Assembly: GCA_029378245.1 (NCBI GenBank)
Contig: JARKIF010000002.1
Location: forward strand, 310,001-374,000
Length of the DNA: 64,000 bases
Origin: Roridomyces roridus
Taxonomy: Eukaryota > Basidiomycota > Agaricomycetes > Agaricales > Mycenaceae
Direction: 5' to 3'
The notes beneath the pieces are model-generated. The model did no database searches. It was not told the DNA's origin and was given only the letters and a program-made list of their open reading frames with translations. A program made the position numbers and the translations under genes. Positions 45,252 to 54,660 of the stretch are shown here, piece after piece (position 1 is the stretch's first letter; every line of letters starts with the position of its first letter).

Positions 45252-46822
45252 TTACACCTTCACCCCAAAATCCCCACCCCCGACCTTCCTCTTTGCCCTC
45301 AACCGCTCCAACTCCTCGACGATTCTCGGATTCTTCGACGCCACCGCTCCCTCCACCATCTCCGGAATAACAATCTTCCTAACCTTCCGCACACCAAACG
45401 CAGTCTGCACCTCATCCGTCACGTACTCCGCGCCAGGCGGGTTGGCGTCAATCTTGGTTTCGCCTTTGACGATGTCGAGCTGGGGAACCTCCTTCGGGGA
45501 TGCCAGTGGTCGGCGCTCTTGGATGCGCGGGTCGACGGGGACAGGGACACCGATAAGATTGGGACTGGTGGATGCCCGACGCCGAGCGAGTGCCTGATGC
45601 AACTCGCTCGTCATGTTTTCCTCGCCGCCTGTGCGAGGCTCTCGCCGGATGAACGCGCGCGAGAGGCGTCGAGATGAAGATTGTCTTGATTCGATCTTGT
45701 TCTTTAATTCGGCCAATAAGGCTCCCTTGATGTCCACCTCACTGGCGTCGTCGACGCGCTCCGCTGCCGGGCCTGCCTGCTGGGTCGAGAGGGGTAGGGA
45801 GGGGCTAATGTGTTGATTTAAAGAGGGGAGAGAGACTTGCGAAATCGAGATCACCAAAGAGGGAGAGTATGACACCGATGGAGAGGAAGAGACCGTCGGA
45901 GAGGAAGAAACCGTCGGCGAGGAAGAAGCTGCTGGCGAGGAAGACGCTGCTGGCGAGGAAGACGTTGCTGGCGAGAGAGACGCTGCTGTTGAGGAACAGA
46001 TCGCTTGGTAAGACTCCGTCTTTGTAATCACCTCAGCCGCCTTCTCTTCCACCGCAACCACCTTGAGGACAGACTGTGCAGGCGAAGGGCACGGTGTTTG
46101 AGGGACGCTGCTCGGGGGTGTGCTCGTCGGCGAGGACCTCGAAGACGCCGGCGAGCGCATCGGCGTGTACCCGAGCCTGCGTGGAATTCTGCTAGGCGGG
46201 GTCGAGAATAACGAACTGCCCAAAGATGATCTTGACGAAACTGGGGAGCTCGTCGGCGTGTGCGTCTTGATGGGAGTCACCGAGGATGGGGAGATAGTGG
46301 TGGAACTCCGCTTGGTGACTGAGACAGGGATCTTAGATTTAATCCCTGTCGGCTGGCTGGCGTTGATACGGCCTTGGGAGCCACCGGTTTCTGAATGTGA
46401 GCCTTTGGGGTCTTGAGAGCGACCCGCTGCACGACCGGAGCGAGCTTCACGGGTCGGACTCGCACTGGTGTGGACTTCATCGGGAGGACGGGCTTAACGG
46501 CAGGAACGCCTAGCGAGCTTCGTCTGGGCGGAACAGGGGCGGGAGGGGGACTTGACCGTCTGGGTACTGAGGGCCGCGGGGCAATGCGAGTCGACGCCGC
46601 GCGGGGGACGGTGAAGTGAAGAGGCACGACAAAAGGAGGCTTCTTGTCAGGCACACCCTTTGCGGTTGGAGGCTTTTTGATCAACTTGGCGGGCTTCTTG
46701 GGGGGAGGAGCAATGCTCTCCGCCGCGCGGAACTTCTCAACAAGGCGCAGAGGCTTGAGAGTCGGGCCTGAGACTGCAGGTGCCGTTGAGAGTTTGGTAC
46801 GGATGGATTTGATGAAACCCAT
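45252..46822 (-). pseudogene. Pro/Ser-rich protein, copy 1, frameshifted
   Basis: Close paralogue of copy 2 (48511-50103). The first part (46822 to about 46345) reads MGFIKSIRTKLSTAPAVSGP, then Lys/Pro-rich PPPKKPAKLIKKPPTAKG and PRRSSPPPAPVPPRRSSLG. At about 46338-46344 one base is missing compared with copy 2, so the frame ends early in SPSGVPPLSPHPR. The remainder continues in another frame from about 46280 to 45252, through PSRIPRRLGYTPMRSPASS, Ser-Ser-Pro repeats, IKGALLAELKNKIESRQSS, TSELHQALARRRAST and FGVRKVRKIVIPEMVEGAVA. Either a pseudogene or an assembly error in one base. The C-terminal part also lacks a stretch around 45480-45510 that copy 2 keeps. Confidence 0.72.
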
Positions 46823-47169
46823 TGCTAAGAGGCGTCAGAAAGTGCTTTCGTTGGTGTGGGATCGGCACACCTGTATTCTAATACGAGGATTTGAACGAGT
46901 GTGGGTGTGGGTGGTGGTGGTAGGAGTAGACGAGAAATTGGATAGGAGAGCCGTCCAAGCGAGCTTTATGTGAGGAGCCGCCTGAGACATTCCCTAACTG
47001 AGAGGAAGGGCGTCAAAAGGAGTCGAGTCCATGGCTTCCAAGAAGCGAGCGTCGCTGTAGGCAAAGAGGTCGGCATGAAGGCAAGAGCAGAAGCCTTGCC
47101 CATCATTGATGCGCCCGCTCATTCCAACCAACTTCCACTTGCCACTCGTGTTCAAGTTTTCGCTGGCTC

Positions 47170-48258
47170 ATGACGAAACTCACCATATCATGCCACATAC
47201 CTGGCACCCCACGGCCTCCGGGAATGCCCAAAGACGCTCCCACAACTTTGTCTGTCGTCGGTCACTGCGACTTTCCCAACGAAAACTGGACTGTGGATAC
47301 ACTTGACGCGATTGAACGCCCTTGGATAAGTTTCGACGTGTATCGAGCACAGATTAACCGACCGAAGGGCCCTGGTCGACCTGAGGATACCGTCGTGGAC
47401 GTCGTGCTCAAGATGGATGTTGTAGGTGGCCGGCGTCCAGTCTTGCTGAAGGAGGCCAGCATCTACAAGGGGCAAGGACGGGCACTTCAAGGTGATATGC
47501 TCCCTGTATTCTATGGCTGCTTCGAAGCGACAATCGAATTCAATACTGTGACCTGCCTGGTCTTGGAGTACTGTGGGGAACCCATGGAGAAACCCTTCCG
47601 CGACACGGACATCGCTTTTCTGTAAGTGTACACTATCCATTCCTTCCAGCCTCCTTCTCATTCGTGGCACTGCTAGCCATGAAATTCTTCTTGCTCTACG
47701 TGCAATGCACCGACAGGGCATAACCCACGGCGACCTCCATCCACGCAATATCCTGAACTACAACGGCCAGCCTGTTTTCGTGGACCTGGAATTGGCCACA
47801 CTGGGTCATAAATGCGGAACTCGGATCAAGCTCGTCCCACGTACCTTGGTGCCTTCAGTACGAGAATACGGATGTGCGGAGATGCATGATTTGATTTATC
47901 GCATGGGATGCTGGGAACCACGTACGTCTCGCCCTCCCTCATCTCGATGTCCACATTCTCATTCTTGCTTGTGTTAGCGGTTGTCATGTTCTGCAGCAGA
48001 CCAGTCGGGAAGGACGGTGTCCGATCCGTTCAAGACCTCATCAACTATATACCCAAGGGCGATCATATCGTGAACAGACCAGAGCTCGAAGCCGCGGCAG
48101 CACAAATATTCGAGCAAATCGTCGAGGAACGCCGTATAACGTACGGGTCTGACGAGGGATTTGGTACGTTTCAGCTACTTGCGTCTACTCTTGTCGTCGC
48201 TGATCGAGTTGCAGAGAACGGGCAGCGCCTTGATATCATGGAGGAACTAGCACATTGA
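47170..48258 (+). CDS. Kinase-like protein, copy C
   Basis: The ATG at 47170 gives MTKLTISCHIPGTPRPPGMP. Landmarks: VDVVLKMDVVGGRRPVLLKE, SIYKGQGRALQGDMLPVFYG, LVLEYCGEPMEKPF, ITHGDLHPRNILNYNGQPVF and VDLELATLGHKCGTR. Intron 1 is 47622-47676, intron 2 is 47922-47977 (in phase, giving PVVMFCSRPVGKDGVRSVQD then LINYIPKGDHIV), and intron 3 is 48164-48214 with a normal GT donor (GTACGT). The stop at 48258 follows MEELAH. All introns are in frame and no lesion is seen, so copy C is the best intact member. The 30 bp before the ATG (CACTCGTGTTCAAGTTTTCG...) are nearly the same in copies A and D. Role unknown; it shares the kinase-like fold described for copy A. Confidence 0.8.
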
Positions 48259-48510
48259 TTTGGTTTTTTTTTCGGTATGCACGCTTGGGGTTTGAGCGTA
48301 CGAGGCGCGTGTGAGCCCTGTAACGCTAATATACATTGTATGACATGAATTCATCGCACTGGATTGTTAACCTGAAGTCTGGAAATTTGTCCCGTTCATA
48401 CGAGACTTAATTCTTCGTCGGCTATGTACCTCATACTAGGGTTGCGAAACACACAATTCGAAGGAAATCAAGTAGATATAAATTGAGGTCACAACCAAAC
48501 AGACATTGTT

Positions 48511-50103
48511 TTACACCTTCACCCCAAAATCCCCACCCCCGACCTTCCTCTTCGCCCTCAACCGCTCCAACTCCTCCACGATTCTCGGATTCTTCGACGC
48601 AACCGCCCCCTCCACCATCTCCGGAATAACAATCTTCCTAACCTTCCGCACACCAAACGCAGTCTGCACTTCATCCGTCACGTACTCCGCGCCAGGCGGG
48701 TTGGCGTCAATCTTGGTCTTGGATTTGACGATGTCGAGCTGGCGAACCTCCTTCGGACTGGCGGATTCGATGCGGTTGAGAAGCCGGGGAAGGGATAGCA
48801 GTGGTCGGCGCTCTTGGATGCGCGGCTCGACGGCGGGGACAGGGACACTGTTAAGTTTGGGGCTGGTTGACGCCCGACGCCGAGCGAGTGCCTGATGCAA
48901 CTCGCTCGTCATGTTTTCCTCGCCGCCTGTGCGAGGCTCTCGCCGGATAAATGCGCGCGAAAGGCGTCGGGTAGAAGATTGTCTTGATTCGATCTTGTTC
49001 TTGAGTTCAGCCAATAAGGCTCCCTTGATGTTCACCTCACTGGCGTCGTCGACGCGCTCCGCCGCGGGGCCTGCCTGCTGGGTCGGGAGGGGAAGGGAGG
49101 GGCCAATCTGCTGATTTGAAGAGGGGAACGAGACTTGAGAAAGCGAAATCGCCAAGGAGGAGGAGCAAGAGATTGCGGGAGAGGAAGAAACCGTCGGAGA
49201 GGAAGAAGCTGCTGGCGATGAAGACGCTGCCGTCGAGGAAGAGATTGCTAGCGAGAGAGACGCTGCTGTCGAGGAACAGATCGCTTGGTAAGACTCCGCC
49301 TTTGTAATCACCTCAGCCGCCTTCTCTTCCACCGTAGCCACCTTGACGACAGCCTGTGCAGGCGAAGGGCACGGTGTTTGAGGGACGCTGCTCGGAGGTG
49401 TGCTCGTCGGTGAGGACCTCAAAGACGCCGGCGAACGCATCGGCGTGTACCCGAGCCTGCGTGGAATCCTGCTGGGCGGGGTCGAGAAGAGCGAACTGCC
49501 GAAAGACGATCTTGACGAAACCGGGGAGCTCGTCGGCATGTGCGTCTGGATGGGAGTAGCCAGCGGCACGGAGACCGTGGTGGAAGTACACTTGGTAACT
49601 GAGACAGGGATCTTAGACCTGAATCCCTGTCGGCTGGCTGGCGTTGAGACGGCCTTGGGAGCCACCGGTTTCTGACTGTGAGCCTTGGGGGTCTTGAGAT
49701 CGACCCGTTGAACGACCTGAACGAGCTTCACAGGTCGGACTCGCGCTGGTGTGGACTTGACCGCGAGGAGGGGCTTAGCGGCAGGAACGCCTAGCGAGCT
49801 TCGTCTGGGCGGTGCAGGGGCGGGAGGAGGACTTGACCGTCGGGGTACTGAGGGTCGCGGGGTAATGCGAGCGGAGGCCGCGCGAGGGACGGTGAAGTGA
49901 AGAGGTACGACAAAAGGGGGCTTCTTGTCAGGCACACCCTTTGCGGTTGGAGGCTTTTTGATCAACTTGGCGGGCTTCTTGGGGGGAGGAGCAATGCTCT
50001 CCGCCGCGCGTAACTTCTCAACAAGGCGCAGAGGCTTGAGGGTCGGGCCTGAGACTGCAGGTGCCGTTGAAAGTTTGGCACGGATGGATTTGATGAAACC
50101 CAT
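48511..50103 (-). CDS. Pro/Ser-rich protein, copy 2 (intact)
   Basis: A single 530-codon frame from the ATG at 50103 (MGFIKSIRAKLSTAPAVSGP). The N-terminal third is basic and Pro-rich (PPPKKPAKLIKKPPTAKG; PRRSSPPPAPAPPRRSSLG). The middle has SSP-type repeats (AASSSPAASSSPTVSSSPAI). The C-terminal third is helical and charged: IKGALLAELKNKIESRQSST then RRLSRAFIRREPRTGG, TSELHQALARRRAS, and a final FGVRKVRKIVIPEMVEGAVA with NPRIVEELERLRAKRK. The ALLAELKNKI block faintly recalls the helix of a WH2 actin-binding motif (an LLAEI-type helix followed by basic residues), but this is a guess. No signal peptide or membrane segment. Frame-broken copy 1 lies at 45252-46822. Confidence 0.7.
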   Translation of the reverse strand: MGFIKSIRAKLSTAPAVSGPTLKPLRLVEKLRAAESIAPPPKKPAKLIKKPPTAKGVPDKKPPFVVPLHFTVPRAASARITPRPSVPRRSSPPPAPAPPRRSSLGVPAAKPLLAVKSTPARVRPVKLVQVVQRVDLKTPKAHSQKPVAPKAVSTPASRQGFRSKIPVSVTKCTSTTVSVPLATPIQTHMPTSSPVSSRSSFGSSLFSTPPSRIPRRLGYTPMRSPASLRSSPTSTPPSSVPQTPCPSPAQAVVKVATVEEKAAEVITKAESYQAICSSTAASLSLAISSSTAASSSPAASSSPTVSSSPAISCSSSLAISLSQVSFPSSNQQIGPSLPLPTQQAGPAAERVDDASEVNIKGALLAELKNKIESRQSSTRRLSRAFIRREPRTGGEENMTSELHQALARRRASTSPKLNSVPVPAVEPRIQERRPLLSLPRLLNRIESASPKEVRQLDIVKSKTKIDANPPGAEYVTDEVQTAFGVRKVRKIVIPEMVEGAVASKNPRIVEELERLRAKRKVGGGDFGVKV

Positions 50104-50454
50104 AGCTAAGAAGCGTCAGAAAGTGCTTTCGTTGATATACGATCGGCGGACCTGTATTCTAATACGAGGATTTGAACGAGTGTGGGTGGGTGGTGGTGGT
50201 GGTAGGAGTAGACGAGAAATTGGATAGGAGAGACGTCGAAGCGAGTTTATGCGAGGAGCCGCCTGAGACATTGCCTAAATGGGAGGAATGGCGTCGAAAG
50301 GAGTCGAGTCCATGGCTTCCAAGAGGCAAGTGTTGGTGTAGGCATACTTAGAGGTGCATGAAGGTAAGAGCAGAAAGCCTTGCCCATCATTGATGCGCCC
50401 GTTCAGTTTTGTCGAACTTCCACTTGCCACTCGTGTTCAAGTTCTCGCTGGCTT

Positions 50455-51366
50455 ATGACGACACTCACCATTTCATGCCGCATACCTGGCACCCCACGGC
50501 CTCCGGGAATGCCCAAAGACGCTCCCACAACTTTGTCTGTCGTCGGTCACTGCGACTTTCCCAACGAAAACTGGACTGTGGATACACTTGACGCGATTGA
50601 ACGCCCTTGGATAAGTTTCGACGTGTATCGAGCACAGATTAACCGACCGAAGGGGCCTGGGCGACCTGAGGATACCGTCGTGCAAGTCGTCCTCAAGATG
50701 GATGTTGTAGGTGGCCGGCGTCCAGTCTTGCTGAAGGAGGCCAGCATCTACAAGGGGCAAGGACGGGCGCTCCAAGGTGATATGCTCCCCGTATTCTACG
50801 GCTGCTTCGAAGCGACAATCGAATTCAATACTGTGACCTGCCTGGTCTTGGAGTACTGTGGGGAACCCATGGAGAAACCCTTCCGCTGACACGGACATAG
50901 CTTTTCTGTAAGTGTACAATATCCATTCCTTCCAGCCTCCTTCTCATTCGTGGCACTGCTAGCCATGAAATTCTTCTTGCTCTACGTGCAATGCACAGAC
51001 AAGGCATAACCCACGGCAACCTCCATCCACGCAATATCCTGAACTGCAACGGGCAACCCGTGTTCGTCGACCTCGAGTTGGCGAAACTTGGCCACAAGTG
51101 CGGCACTCGCATTAAGCTCGTTCCTCGCTCTTTAGTGCCTTCAGTGCAGGAATACGGATGTGCGGAGATACATGACTTGATTTATCGTATGGGATGCTGG
51201 GAACCACGTACGCTTTGCCCCTCATCTTCATTTACTCGCTTTCATTCATCATAGGCTATGTCGTGTTTTGCAACAAACCTATCGCCAAGGACTGCATCAA
51301 TTCCGCTCAAGACCTGATCAACTACATCCCCAAAGGCGATCATATCGTGAATAGACCAGAGCTCGA
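50455..51366 (+). pseudogene. Kinase-like copy D, broken mosaic
   Basis: Three separate lesions are visible against copies A-C. First, an extra T at 50887 turns CGC GAC into CGC TGA, stopping the frame after PMEKPFR. Second, the catalytic loop reads THGNLHPRN, with the Asp codon changed to AAC at 51018-51020. Third, the gene stops matching at about 51366, right after NRPELE, where it meets the SLM3-like gene. The 5' half is nearly the same as copy C (YKGQGRALQGDMLPVFYGCF). From about 50993 on, patches match copy B (CACAGACAAGGCAT; LNCNGQPVFVDLELAKLGHK; VVFCNKPIAKDCINSAQDL). This is a C/B mosaic, as expected from gene conversion. Confidence 0.85.
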
Positions 51367-52781
51367 GCTAACATTTTGACGGTACAGGGGACGCCACGCA
51401 TACGATGTCGGATCTGGGCAGACAGTCGAAGCCCGTGCTCGGTGGTGATACCCGCAGGCGGGGTGTCTGCCCATACCCACGAAAACTGTCGAACTTGGAC
51501 GGTCTTGCAGTATAGTCTTGGGTCGCTGGATTCGGGTGAGCATGACTTGCAGAACGCTGAGGATACCTGCCTTCCCGGAGCGATGTAGATGGTGTTGGAC
51601 GGAATGTCCTTCCGCACGACGTACATCTTCTCTGGCATCCCGAGCAACCTTGTTCTCTCGCCGATGGTAAAGTTCCAGAGACCGTTATGCTCGCTGACGG
51701 TAGCTCCCGTCGATAGCAATTTGACTGGGCCGGGAGACGAGGTGATGTACGAGGCTGTCTGGAGCTTGAGATGTGGTACGGGAGCAGTAGGGGCGGAAAT
51801 CTCACCGATGAAGTCCTTGAAATCCGTGCGTTTCTTCTCACCAATGAAGCAGAGCCCCATGCTCTCTTCGCGCTCGAGCACAGAGTCGGGTATCCCACCC
51901 TCCTGAGCGATATCCCGCACTTGTGCTTTGGTGAGATGGCCGATGGGAAAGAGCGCCCGAGCTAAGCCGGCTTCCGTTATCGAGGAAAGGTAGTAAGATT
52001 GGTCCTTCACTCGATCCAGTGAACGGAGTAACCGAGCTCGAGAGCCTGATCAGTCCTTGCGAGCATAATGACCTGGTTTCTCGTATCAGCCAGAGTAAGA
52101 GGGAGGGATTGGGACGCACCCGTGGCGAGCCATGGCGGTTTTCCGCTGCTGCTGTGCGGCAATCGCTCTAGCAAGGCTCCGAATTTGATTTCTCTAACGA
52201 AAATGAGGAAAGGGAGCGTTGCGAGCGTTCGGTAGCTCACCTATTGCACCAAACGTCAGGATTCGGCGTCGTCCCGTATTCCCACTGCCTCAGCGAAGGT
52301 TCAAAGACGCGATTCCAATATTCTTTGGACAGATCAATCTGCGACGTTAGCATTTGGATGTAAGAGCCAGAAACCCATGAACGCACCATTCGACACGGGA
52401 TATCGTAGACCTTGCAGACTGTTTGGACGTCCTCCCAGTCCTTCTCCCACTCGCAGCCCTTCCCCGAAGTGCCATATTCATCTCGGGTGTCCCAATTCCG
52501 CATGAACACGGCGGAAAGATCGTAATCCTGAGGCGAGAGGATTGAGAGCGTGATAGCGGGCATTTGAAACCAAGGCTGACCTGGGCAGCAAGAAGTTTGG
52601 CGGAGACGGAAGAGTCTATTCCGCCGGACATTCCAAGTACGACTGAATTCGAATGAGAAGAGGGAAAGGGAGAGGTGAAGATTGAGTACCCTGATCGCCT
52701 TTCTGGGGTAGCTGCGTTGAGAAATGGCGCGAAAACGCGTGGCTCAGCTTCCGCTTGAGGATTGCACGGGCGCAAGGCATT
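51318..52781 (-). CDS. SLM3: Mitochondrial tRNA-specific 2-thiouridylase (MTU1/TrmU), C-terminus replaced
   Basis: Known: this enzyme thiolates the wobble uridine of mitochondrial tRNAs for Lys, Glu and Gln. Seen: the ATG at 52781 gives a basic, amphipathic leader (MPCARAILKRKLSHAFSRHF) typical of mitochondrial import. The PP-loop is VLGMSGGIDSSVSAKLL, then MRNWDTRDEYGTSGKGCEWE. The first catalytic Cys is in TTPNPDVWCNREIKFG, and the second in REESMGLCFIGEKKR. LWNFTIGERTRLLGMPEKMY and AQIRHRMRGVPCTV belong to the C-terminal beta-barrel. Soon after PCTV (about 51375) the sequence becomes the antisense strand of kinase-like copy D and stops at 51318, so roughly the last 40-60 residues expected in the family are missing. 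About eight introns. Whether this is the only copy in the genome cannot be told here. Confidence 0.82.
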
Positions 52782-52915
52782 TATAAATGCTGAATTGGAG
52801 ATTCGGGGTTAGACGAAGGGTTCTGCGTCGATTATTTCCTTTCTAGCTGGTTTTGCACGCGAAAAAAAAACGGGTTGTGCCGTTGAGGATGGTGGCGACG
52901 GAGAACAAGTGTATT

Positions 52916-53597
52916 GGCTGACTTTCCATAAGGAAATTTTTAGTTTTCATGCATTTTTCGCGGTGCCAGCGCCGCCGTCACACTGAGTTTCACCTCGTTT
53001 AATGTTGAAATCTATTCGGACTTGTTTCCATAAGCCAAAAGAAATGCCACCGGTAACATGTAGTGTTTTTCCATCCTGATCCTTTGCTACACGACGCTGA
53101 AGGCATTACCGACGCGCCTCTGGCCTCGGCATCGAGACATTGTTGACCCGAACCCTCGGCAGTGTTGCATTGGCGAGATCGACGCGTCTTTAACGCGTTT
53201 TTGACATGTTGCGAGATCGCGAACGCACTCGGAGGCTCTGCCGGTGACTACTTTGCATCAGTCATCAACTCGAGCCGCTAAATCGAGAGCTAACTGCGCT
53301 TGTCGCCTCGATTCGGCATGCATTGATTGTATCATTTACCTGATGGAATGTCGAGATCTGCTAAACGCCGGTCATTCTGACAGTTTATTGAAGAAATCAA
53401 ATCTGCAGAGGGGGGGGTACCCCTCTGTACCCCCCCTCTGCAGATTCATTCAGATTTAAGGTTTGTAGACTCTAGAGGGCTCAGAGCTGCGTATAAAAGA
53501 AATTTTAGCTCCGGGGTCCTGACAGGTGTCGCCGGCAGCTCGGCAAAGTGACGAAAAATCGTTGAAAACATTTGATTTCCCTTATGGAAAGTCAGCC
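52916..53597. mobile_element. Non-autonomous TIR element 1 (682 bp)
   Basis: Both ends begin GGCTGACTTTCCATAAGG read inward, and similarity continues for about 65 bp (GTTTTCA, ATTTTTCG, GCCG blocks). ATT flanks both sides (52913-52915 and 53598-53600), a candidate 3-bp target-site duplication. The interior has no transposase frame and contains a strong GC-rich hairpin at 53400-53446. The right end lies directly against element 2. Confidence 0.75.
53400..53446. repeat. Near-perfect GC-rich hairpin inside TIR element 1
   Basis: The left arm (53400-53420) is AATCTGCAGA, eight G, TAC. The right arm (53427-53446) is GTA, seven C, TCTGCAGATT. The two arms are reverse complements apart from one extra G, with a 6-base loop CCCTCT. 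Such a stem would be very stable as single-stranded DNA or RNA. Confidence 0.85.
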
Positions 53598-53601
53598 ATT
53601 A

Positions 53602-54640
53602 CAGCAATTCCTGTAAATATTAAAATAATGTCAATCACAATTTTTTTTTTCGCGCGATCCCAAAAAGGAAATTTCGCTCTCTTGTCCTTGTCTCGAGTCT
53701 CCTCTGTCCGCTACCGCTCAACACGTCGCAGAAGAGCCTCCGTGAGGCCTCGTGGTGTCTCAGAACCATGTGGCTGCCACTTTGCCGCCGGGACGGGCGC
53801 CACTGGGCCCTAATCAAGCCTGATTCCGCGCCTCGTTTTTGCACCGGTCTCTTGGCTCAATGCTCGCCATCGGCCTCATCGAAGACTACCTGACGACCCA
53901 GGGAAGCCACAGGACACCCGGAGATGGGAGTTATGAGGATTGAGTCTAGTACCAGGTGCGTGTCCTATGCCCCGTCCTTGACCGTATGTAGCTCAATGTC
54001 CTAGTGCCACCTTTGCATTCTGCACCAGCAGCGTGCCAATATCAACCCCGACGACTGCATTCCCCTGCGCTCCAGGTCGGCGAGCGCAGGCAAACCAGAC
54101 CCTAGACAAAAGCCCACAGAAGGGCCTTCCACCCAGTCACCGAGGGGGACCTCTTACTAGTCTCTCTGACACGCCGCCTCGCCCCGCTGGACGCTCCACA
54201 GGTCCCACGCTACTGAGCCCACGGTTAGGAGGAGGGCTCGTCCTACGCGCCGCCTCAACTCCACCTTCGTCTCTCACTGCGATCCATACACTGCCTTTTG
54301 CGCGGTCGACACCGGCATCCTCTATGCAAGCACACATATCATCATGTCAGCTTGACACTGAAGGGGTTGTGCGCGTTGTGCACGAGTGGCTTGGAGGGGC
54401 AGATACCAAGTTGAGTCGTTGAGCCTCGGGCTTGCACTCGGATGATTTACCGTAGATGACTGTTCTCTACGCCTGAGATCTAATCTATGTAACTTATATT
54501 GCACTCTGAATGACCTCCTATGAGCACTGGGCCCTTGCGAGGGCAGCAGACGTGAGACGAAGGGGAGCTGGGCTAAATTTCCTTTTTGGGAATACGCAAA
54601 AAAAAAAAAATCGTGTTGACATTATTTTCAGGAATTGCTG
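53602..54640. mobile_element. Non-autonomous TIR element 2 (1039 bp)
   Basis: Starts CAGCAATTCCTG and ends with its exact inverse CAGGAATTGCTG. The inverted arms extend about 70-75 bp and include AAAATAATGTCAA, a long T run and CCCAAAAAGGAAATTT (53602-53675 against 54573-54640). TA flanks each end (53600-53601 and 54641-54642), as in Tc1/mariner-type insertions. The interior (53700-54560) is GC-rich without a supported gene. Confidence 0.75.
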
Positions 54641-54660
54641 TAATCTCACTTTTGGTATTT

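Larger units (their letters stand above)
45252..48258. repeat. Tandem duplication unit 1 (Pro-rich gene plus kinase-like gene)
   Basis: Unit 1 holds Pro-rich copy 1 (minus) and kinase-like copy C (plus), and matches unit 2 at 48511-51366 over genes and intergenic DNA alike. For example, TGTATTCTAATACGAGGATT occurs at about 46872 and 50153 in the same context. The two units are direct repeats about 3.27 kb apart. High similarity in non-coding DNA points to a recent event. Confidence 0.85.
48511..51366. repeat. Tandem duplication unit 2 (Pro-rich gene plus kinase-like gene)
   Basis: Holds Pro-rich copy 2 and kinase-like copy D. It matches unit 1 (45252-48258) in the same orientation until homology is lost at about 51366, inside copy D, where the 3' end of the SLM3-like gene begins. 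Within copy D, patches after about 50990 look like copy B rather than C. Confidence 0.85.

Noticed and set aside
45252..46822. Intron instead of a frameshift in Pro-rich copy 1
   Set aside because: Copy 2 reads through the same DNA without an intron, and no GT-AG pair restores the frame at that point.
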